Shown here: one piece after another, positions 59,293 through 64,000 of the stretch
How the letters are laid out: each line of letters begins with the position of its first letter
Numbering within the stretch: the stretch's first letter is position 1
Source: Halovenus rubra
GTDB lineage: Archaea; Halobacteriota; Halobacteria; Halobacteriales; Haloarculaceae
Length of the DNA: 64,000 bases
Direction of reading: 5' to 3'
Assembly (NCBI RefSeq): GCF_026586665.1
Contig: NZ_JAODIY010000013.1
Span: 248,001 to 312,000 of the forward strand
Notes under the pieces: model-generated
The model's input: only the letters and a program-made list of their open reading frames with translations
Databases searched by the model: none
Told to the model about the DNA's origin: nothing
Position numbers and translations under genes: made by a program

Positions 59293-60504
59293 TTATGTTC
59301 GGAGTCGGTCTGCAATGAGCTCTTGTGTGTCTTCACGCAGTTCGTCAACCTCCACTTCGTCGAGCACCGGCACGAAGAAGCCTTCGACAAGCATGTTGAT
59401 GGCATCTTCTTCGGCGATACTCCGTGAGGTCAGGTACAACAAGTCTTCTTGGTCGACCTGGCCAACAGTGGCAGAGTGGCTCGCTTCGGTGTCGTGGTTG
59501 TTGATAATGAGCTTCGGTGAAGCGTCGGCTTCGCTTTCATCCGAGAGCATTAGTGTATTCTCGCGCTGGTAGGAGTTGGTATCCCATGCGTCTTCACCGA
59601 CGTCTTGGACACCCTCGTAGACAGACCGGGCGACATCATCGAGGACGCCACGGGTCACGAGGTCAGCAGTGGTGTGTTCGCCTTCGTGCCAGACACGGCT
59701 TGCGAGGTCGAGGTGCTGGTCTTCGTGACCGAAGAACGCGCCGACAATCTTGGACTCGCTGCTGTCGCCAATAAGCCGCGTCTCGACCGATGACTTGGTC
59801 ATCCGGGTGCCGATGTTGCCCTCGATCCAGTTGAGGCTCCCGTACGTGTCGGCGTGGCCGCGTTTGACCTGATAGTTGTATGTCTCCTCGGAAAGGTTTT
59901 GAAGCGTTCCGAACTGGACGTGCGCGTTTTCGCCAGTGACTGCTTCGACAACGCCACTGTAGTAGCGTTGTCCGTCCATCTCCTCGCCTGTCGACTGCCG
60001 TTCTAGGATTGCCACGCTCGCGGAGTCTTCGGCGATGACAAGCGTGTAGTTGAACAGCGACCGGGAGTTCATTTCGGTCCGAATCGTCACGTCTTCAGCG
60101 GTGACGCCTTCAGGGACGTAGACGACCGTTCCGGCACTAAATAGTGCCGTCGAGAGTGCAGTCAGATAGTTCCGCTCTGTGTCGATAACACTGCCAAACC
60201 GCTGTTCAATGAGGTCACCGTGTTCGTCGAGTGCCTCTTCCCAGGAGAGTACGTCGACACCGTCGGCGTCAACGCGGTCTTTCTCCTGTGCCCAGTCAAG
60301 CGGGTCGACGAGCGTCTCGTAATCTAGCGAATCGAGATTCGTCCAGTCTCGACCGGGAGTTCGGATGACATCAGGCATCTCCAGGCCCTCAAGTGCCTCG
60401 AACGCTTCGAGGCGCGTTTCGAGAAGCCACTCTGGCTCGCCGAGGGACTCGCTGATTTCTGTTACCTGTTCTTCTGTCAGATTTGCGTGTACTTGCGTAC
60501 TCAT
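59293..60504 (-). CDS. sufD: Fe-S cluster assembly protein SufD
   Basis: A 403-residue SufBD-family scaffold partner. The beta-helix core is visible in FNYTLVIAEDSASVAILERQ, HVQFGTLQNLSEETYNYQVK and STVGQVDQEDLLYLTSRSIA-like repeats, with a C-terminal helical segment EEDAINMLVEGFFVPVLDEV. It acts in the SufBCD complex to build or transfer clusters. It starts 16 bp after the sufB stop, in the order sufC-sufB-sufD. ATG 60504 fits the family better than 60552. Confidence 0.95.
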   Translation of the reverse strand: MSTQVHANLTEEQVTEISESLGEPEWLLETRLEAFEALEGLEMPDVIRTPGRDWTNLDSLDYETLVDPLDWAQEKDRVDADGVDVLSWEEALDEHGDLIEQRFGSVIDTERNYLTALSTALFSAGTVVYVPEGVTAEDVTIRTEMNSRSLFNYTLVIAEDSASVAILERQSTGEEMDGQRYYSGVVEAVTGENAHVQFGTLQNLSEETYNYQVKRGHADTYGSLNWIEGNIGTRMTKSSVETRLIGDSSESKIVGAFFGHEDQHLDLASRVWHEGEHTTADLVTRGVLDDVARSVYEGVQDVGEDAWDTNSYQRENTLMLSDESEADASPKLIINNHDTEASHSATVGQVDQEDLLYLTSRSIAEEDAINMLVEGFFVPVLDEVEVDELREDTQELIADRLRT

Positions 60505-60520
60505 GGAAGTCACCTCGGGG

Positions 60521-61945
60521 TTATCCGAGCGAGCCCTCCATCTCGAGTTCAACGAGCCGGTTGAGTTCGACTGCGTACTCGATGGGAAGCTCCTCGGTAA
60601 TCGGCTCGATGAAGCCGTTTACAATCATCTGCTTTGCGTCATCATCGTCGAGACCGCGCGACTGGAGGTAGAACACGTCCTCGTCACCAATTTTTCCGAC
60701 GGTTGCCTCGTGGGCCACGTGGACGTTCGATTCCTGAATCTCCATGTACGGCATCGTATCCGATGTCGACTCGTTGTCGAACATCAGCGCGTCACACTCG
60801 ACTGCCGTCGAAGAGTTCTCTGCGCCGTCTGCGATGTGGACAAGACCGCGGTAGTTGGTCCGGCCGCCGTCCTTGGCGACGGACTTGGACTCGATTGTTG
60901 ACTGCGTGTTCGGCGCGTTGTGGTAGACTTTTGCGCCGGTATCGATATTCTGGCCTTCGCCAGCGAACGCAATCGTGATGTGGTTGTCCGTCGCACCGGG
61001 GCCTTTGAGGATGGTGCTCGGGTAGAGCATCGTCGCTTTCGAACCCATCGAACCTGAAACCCACTCCATCGTCCCGTCACTCTCGACGATGGCGCGTTTC
61101 GTGTTCAGGTTGTAAGTGTTGCGCGACCAGTTTTGGACCGTGGAGTACTGGACGTGAGCGTTATCGCCGACGAACACCTCGACACCACCGGAGTGAAGAT
61201 TGAAGGCGGAGTATTTCGGCGCTGAACAGCCCTCAATGTAGTGAACTTCGGAGTTCTCTTCGGCGATGATGAGGGTGTGCTCGAACTGTCCCATTCCTTC
61301 ACTGTTCATCCGGAAGTATGCCTGTACGGGCATCTCGACGGTCGTGTCTTCGGGAACGTAGACGAACGAACCGCCCGACCAGATAGCGCCGTGGAGTGCG
61401 GCGAACTTGTTGTCACTCGGGGGAACACAGGAAGTCATGAAGTGTTCACGGACGATTTCCGGGTGTTCTTGAACAGCCCGGTCCATGTCCATGAAGATGA
61501 CGCCCTTATCTTCCCACTGCTCTTTCATGTTCTGGTAGACAATCTCGGACTCGTACTGCGCACCGACGCCGGAAAGTGCGTTTTTCTCGGCCTCGGGAAT
61601 ACCGAGCTTGTCGAACGTATCCTGAATCTCTTCGGGTAGGTCTTCCCAGTCATCGACGCCGCCACGGGTTTCGATGTCCGGGCGGATGTAGGGGACAATT
61701 TCGTCAATCTCGATTTCCGAGAGGTCGGGCTGGCCGGGCCAGTCCGTCGGCATTGGCATCTCCTTGAACAGGTTCAGCGCACGGAGGCGACGCTCTAGCA
61801 TCCACTCGGGTTCATCTTTATCCTCAGAGATGACTCGGATGGTTTCCTCGGTCAGCCCCTTGTCGGACTTGAACGCCGACTTTTCTTCTTTCTTGAACTC
61901 GAATCGGGCTTCAGTGTCAGTTTCTTGGAGGTCTTCTGAACTCAT
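60521..61945 (-). CDS. sufB: Fe-S cluster assembly protein SufB
   Basis: A 474-residue scaffold of the SUF system. The signature regions are PEWMLERRLRALNLFKEMPM at the start, MTSCVPPSDNKFAALHGAIW, HYIEGCSAPKYSAFNLHSGG (cluster-linked Cys) and EATVGKIGDEDVFYLQSRGL. It assembles clusters together with SufC and SufD. It starts 32 bp after sufC in the operon. Confidence 0.97.
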   Translation of the reverse strand: MSSEDLQETDTEARFEFKKEEKSAFKSDKGLTEETIRVISEDKDEPEWMLERRLRALNLFKEMPMPTDWPGQPDLSEIEIDEIVPYIRPDIETRGGVDDWEDLPEEIQDTFDKLGIPEAEKNALSGVGAQYESEIVYQNMKEQWEDKGVIFMDMDRAVQEHPEIVREHFMTSCVPPSDNKFAALHGAIWSGGSFVYVPEDTTVEMPVQAYFRMNSEGMGQFEHTLIIAEENSEVHYIEGCSAPKYSAFNLHSGGVEVFVGDNAHVQYSTVQNWSRNTYNLNTKRAIVESDGTMEWVSGSMGSKATMLYPSTILKGPGATDNHITIAFAGEGQNIDTGAKVYHNAPNTQSTIESKSVAKDGGRTNYRGLVHIADGAENSSTAVECDALMFDNESTSDTMPYMEIQESNVHVAHEATVGKIGDEDVFYLQSRGLDDDDAKQMIVNGFIEPITEELPIEYAVELNRLVELEMEGSLG

Positions 61946-61977
61946 AGTGTATCAGTAGTGTTTGGTATCGTATCGCG

Positions 61978-62889
61978 TTAGGCCGTCTCGTATACTTCTT
62001 CGCGAACCCAGTCGTAGCCGTCGTCTTCGAGTTTCTCGGCCAGTTCGGCACCGCCACTCTTTGCAATCTTACCGTCGAGCATTACGTGGACGTAATCGGG
62101 CTCGACGTAATCGAGGATGCGCTGATAGTGGGTGATCTGGAGGATACCAGTTCCCTGCTCGTCACGCAGCGCGTTGATGCCGTTGGAGACATCTTGGAGT
62201 CGGTCGATGTCCAGCCCGGAGTCGATTTCGTCAAGCACTGCAATTTCCGGCTCCAGAATCGCTGCCTGGAGAACCTCGTTTTGCTTTTTTTCGCCGCCCG
62301 AGAAGCCGGCGTTCAGGTAACGGCTGGCGAACTTTTCATCCATATCCAACTGTTCCATTTTCTCTTGGAGGATCTGTTGGAATTGGGCGACGCCGACTTC
62401 ACCCTCGTCCTGTGGCCCCTCCATCGGGGAGGTCTCGTAGCCAGCATCGTCTTCGTCCTCAGCTTCAACTTCCTCGTCTTCATCCGTGAAGAGCTCCTCG
62501 CGCTCTTCGAGCTTGGCGTTGAGCGCCGTCCGGAGGAAATTCACCATTGTGATACCCTCGATTTCGGCAGGGTACTGGAAGCCAAGGAAGATACCCAGTG
62601 CCGCTCGCTCGTTCGGTTCAAGGTCGAGCAGGTCCCACTCCGCCAGGTCGGCAGGAACGTCTTCGTCGAACTCGCTCCCTTCGAGTTCGAGCGTCACGCT
62701 GCCACCAGTTACGTCGTAAGCAGGGTGACCGGCGATGACTTTCGCCAGCGTCGATTTCCCGCTTCCGTTGGGTCCCATCAGTGCGTGAATGTCGTTGCTC
62801 TTGACTTCGAGGTCGACACCGCGCAGAATCTGCTCTCCATCTTCCTCTGCTACTTGAGCCTGTAAGTTCTCGATTTTGAGTACTGCCAT
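61978..62889 (-). CDS. sufC: Fe-S cluster assembly ATPase SufC
   Basis: A 303-residue ABC ATPase. Walker A is GPNGSGKSTL, Q-loop FLGFQYPAEIEG, signature FSGGEKKQNEV, Walker B IAVLDEIDSGLD, with H-loop ITHYQRIL. A highly acidic insert of about 45 residues (around LFTDEDEEVEAEDEDD, near 150-190) makes it longer than the bacterial 250 residues; this is usual in haloarchaea. It drives the SufBCD complex. ATG 62889 (MAVLKIENLQ) matches the family start; 62925 is less likely. Confidence 0.96.
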   Translation of the reverse strand: MAVLKIENLQAQVAEEDGEQILRGVDLEVKSNDIHALMGPNGSGKSTLAKVIAGHPAYDVTGGSVTLELEGSEFDEDVPADLAEWDLLDLEPNERAALGIFLGFQYPAEIEGITMVNFLRTALNAKLEEREELFTDEDEEVEAEDEDDAGYETSPMEGPQDEGEVGVAQFQQILQEKMEQLDMDEKFASRYLNAGFSGGEKKQNEVLQAAILEPEIAVLDEIDSGLDIDRLQDVSNGINALRDEQGTGILQITHYQRILDYVEPDYVHVMLDGKIAKSGGAELAEKLEDDGYDWVREEVYETA

Positions 62890-63076
62890 TGTTTTGATTA
62901 GGTCATCCGAAAAGATGGTCGTCACGGTGATAATGCTTTCGCATTTTCACCGCAATTTTTCCAGAACCGAAAATATGGTTTTTGATATGAAAATGAATTC
63001 AGTAGATGTGCGAGATATTGGGGGCTGTATTCGATGCGTTGTTTCTAATTAGCAAACTGTACGGTAGCTACGGGCC

Positions 63077-64000
63077 TCAGCTGTACTGCCCTAATCCCGT
63101 CTGTGTCTGGCCTGACCGGACTTCATCCCAAGAGATTCCGAGTGCTTCAAGAATGCGTGCAATCGGACCCTCAAGCGTTTTATCGAGCATTTTCTCCCAG
63201 TCAATTTCGAACTCGTCGGGGACTTGGTCGGCGTACTCAAAGCAGATAACATCGGGGTCTCGCTTGAACTCGTTGTACACAGGGTCCGGTTTCAACTCTC
63301 CATCGTCTTTGCGTTCAATCCGCTCAAAGAAATCAGCGTGTACCCGGTCCATGTACAGATGTTTGGGTTTAGAGCCACGCTGGAAGTTTGTTCCGAGCAC
63401 CCTGTTTGCGTATTTGGCTCCCCGGACGTGAGCACTTTCTGTGTCGTAATTATCCAACCGTTTTCCGATACCGCCTGGCACACCAACATCTTCCAAGTCG
63501 ACGTTACCGTTCATAAAGTCCTCAATAACGTCGTGGACGTATGTTTTGATTTCCTCAGCATCTTCTCCGGTGACAATCATCTCAATGACGTCTTTTTGAA
63601 CCTCCTTGGTGATGGGAGCAATGTCTGACCGCTGGTACTCAAAGCCAGTAATGTCGATATTGTCGACGTCTTTGCCTTCCTTCCAGACGATGTGGCCGGC
63701 GTAGCGCTTTTTCGTACCGGCTTGGAAAAACCGCCGATACAGCTTCTCGAACTCTATCTGGAACCGGTGTTCGTTGGCGTGAAGTTCCTCTCGGGCGAAC
63801 TCGTCGTAGGCGTCGTTGATACGCTCTTCAATTTCGAACGAGCGCTCGATTGCCTCGTCTTTTGTCACGTCATCGCCGACGCTGACCATGACTGAGTCGG
63901 TATCGCCGTAGATAACCTCCTTGTCGAGTTCGTTTGTCACCTGTTCGGTGAACTCGATAACATCTCGACCGGTCGCCGTGACGGCTGCACCCATTTCCCG
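63077..64000 (-). CDS. polB: DNA polymerase family B, C-terminal part (continues beyond window)
   Basis: The frame is open to the right edge of the window. It contains the end of the palm (EVIYGDTDSVMVSV, motif C with both catalytic Asp), KKRYAGHI (KKRY motif) and the thumb/C-terminal region ending GLGQYS. The stop is at 63077. It is the replicative or repair family B polymerase of archaea. Many archaeal polB genes carry inteins at motif C; here YGDTDS is continuous, so no intein is present at that site. The upstream part lies outside the window. Confidence 0.92.
   Translation of the reverse strand, partial: REMGAAVTATGRDVIEFTEQVTNELDKEVIYGDTDSVMVSVGDDVTKDEAIERSFEIEERINDAYDEFAREELHANEHRFQIEFEKLYRRFFQAGTKKRYAGHIVWKEGKDVDNIDITGFEYQRSDIAPITKEVQKDVIEMIVTGEDAEEIKTYVHDVIEDFMNGNVDLEDVGVPGGIGKRLDNYDTESAHVRGAKYANRVLGTNFQRGSKPKHLYMDRVHADFFERIERKDDGELKPDPVYNEFKRDPDVICFEYADQVPDEFEIDWEKMLDKTLEGPIARILEALGISWDEVRSGQTQTGLGQYS

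Noticed and set aside
63880-63900. Intein at the polymerase motif C
   Set aside because: YGDTDS is read without interruption in this frame, so there is no insertion at this site; other sites are outside the window.

Overview
The window is haloarchaeal chromosome. The proteins are strongly acidic (Asp/Glu rich) and carry Tat-lipoprotein halocyanins, Htr-type transducers, 7TM and PAS histidine kinases, an HTH_10 regulator and an archaeal family B DNA polymerase. Many genes start 25-35 bp downstream of a TATA-like box, as expected for leaderless mRNAs. Genus cannot be told from what is visible.

Layout. (1) 1-21.4 kb is an accessory redox/sulfur/thiol island: two flavin disulfide reductases of the GCR/mycothione-reductase/mercuric-reductase type, HxlR and zinc-winged-helix regulators, two peroxiredoxins, a TauE/SafE exporter, a CoA-disulfide-reductase-like enzyme, a thioredoxin-reductase-like enzyme, a DsrE protein (second copy frameshifted), a bdhA-phaZh1-like PHA degradation pair and a very large halocyanin fusion. 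It also holds an AbrB/PIN toxin-antitoxin pair lying between the inverted ends of an IS relic. (2) 21.4-31.5 kb is a second, decaying accessory segment: an integrase stub, capB-capC (poly-gamma-glutamate), a histidine kinase plus receiver pair, a chimeric chemoreceptor/solute-binding-protein gene and a multiply broken kinase. (3) 31.5-64 kb is mostly ordinary core chromosome: tRNA-Arg, aroD, type II dehydroquinate synthase, an HtrI-like transducer, a pseudokinase/kinase pair, hflX, nnr, alaX, a PiT transporter, rps17e, pdxS, halocyanin, a DtxR-type regulator, acn, sufCBD and polB (cut by the window end). Several small pseudogenes are interspersed.

The main structural discovery is that the first two segments look like a tandem array of integrated elements at tRNA-Arg(UCG). 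A repeat of about 250 bp that ends in the last 12 bp of the tRNA gene occurs at the intact tRNA (31219-31468), at 21165-21414 and at the window start (1-160). A truncated tyrosine integrase lies about 100 bp inside the middle copy.

Functionally, the first segment could work as a thiol/sulfur-stress module: disulfide reductases and peroxiredoxins for redox balance, a sulfur-carrier-like DsrE, an exporter for small sulfur oxyanions or organosulfonates, and local regulators. A candidate shared operator, TTAC-n4-TTAC, sits just upstream of the TATA element of several of its promoters. These functional links are inference from sequence and context; no searches were run.
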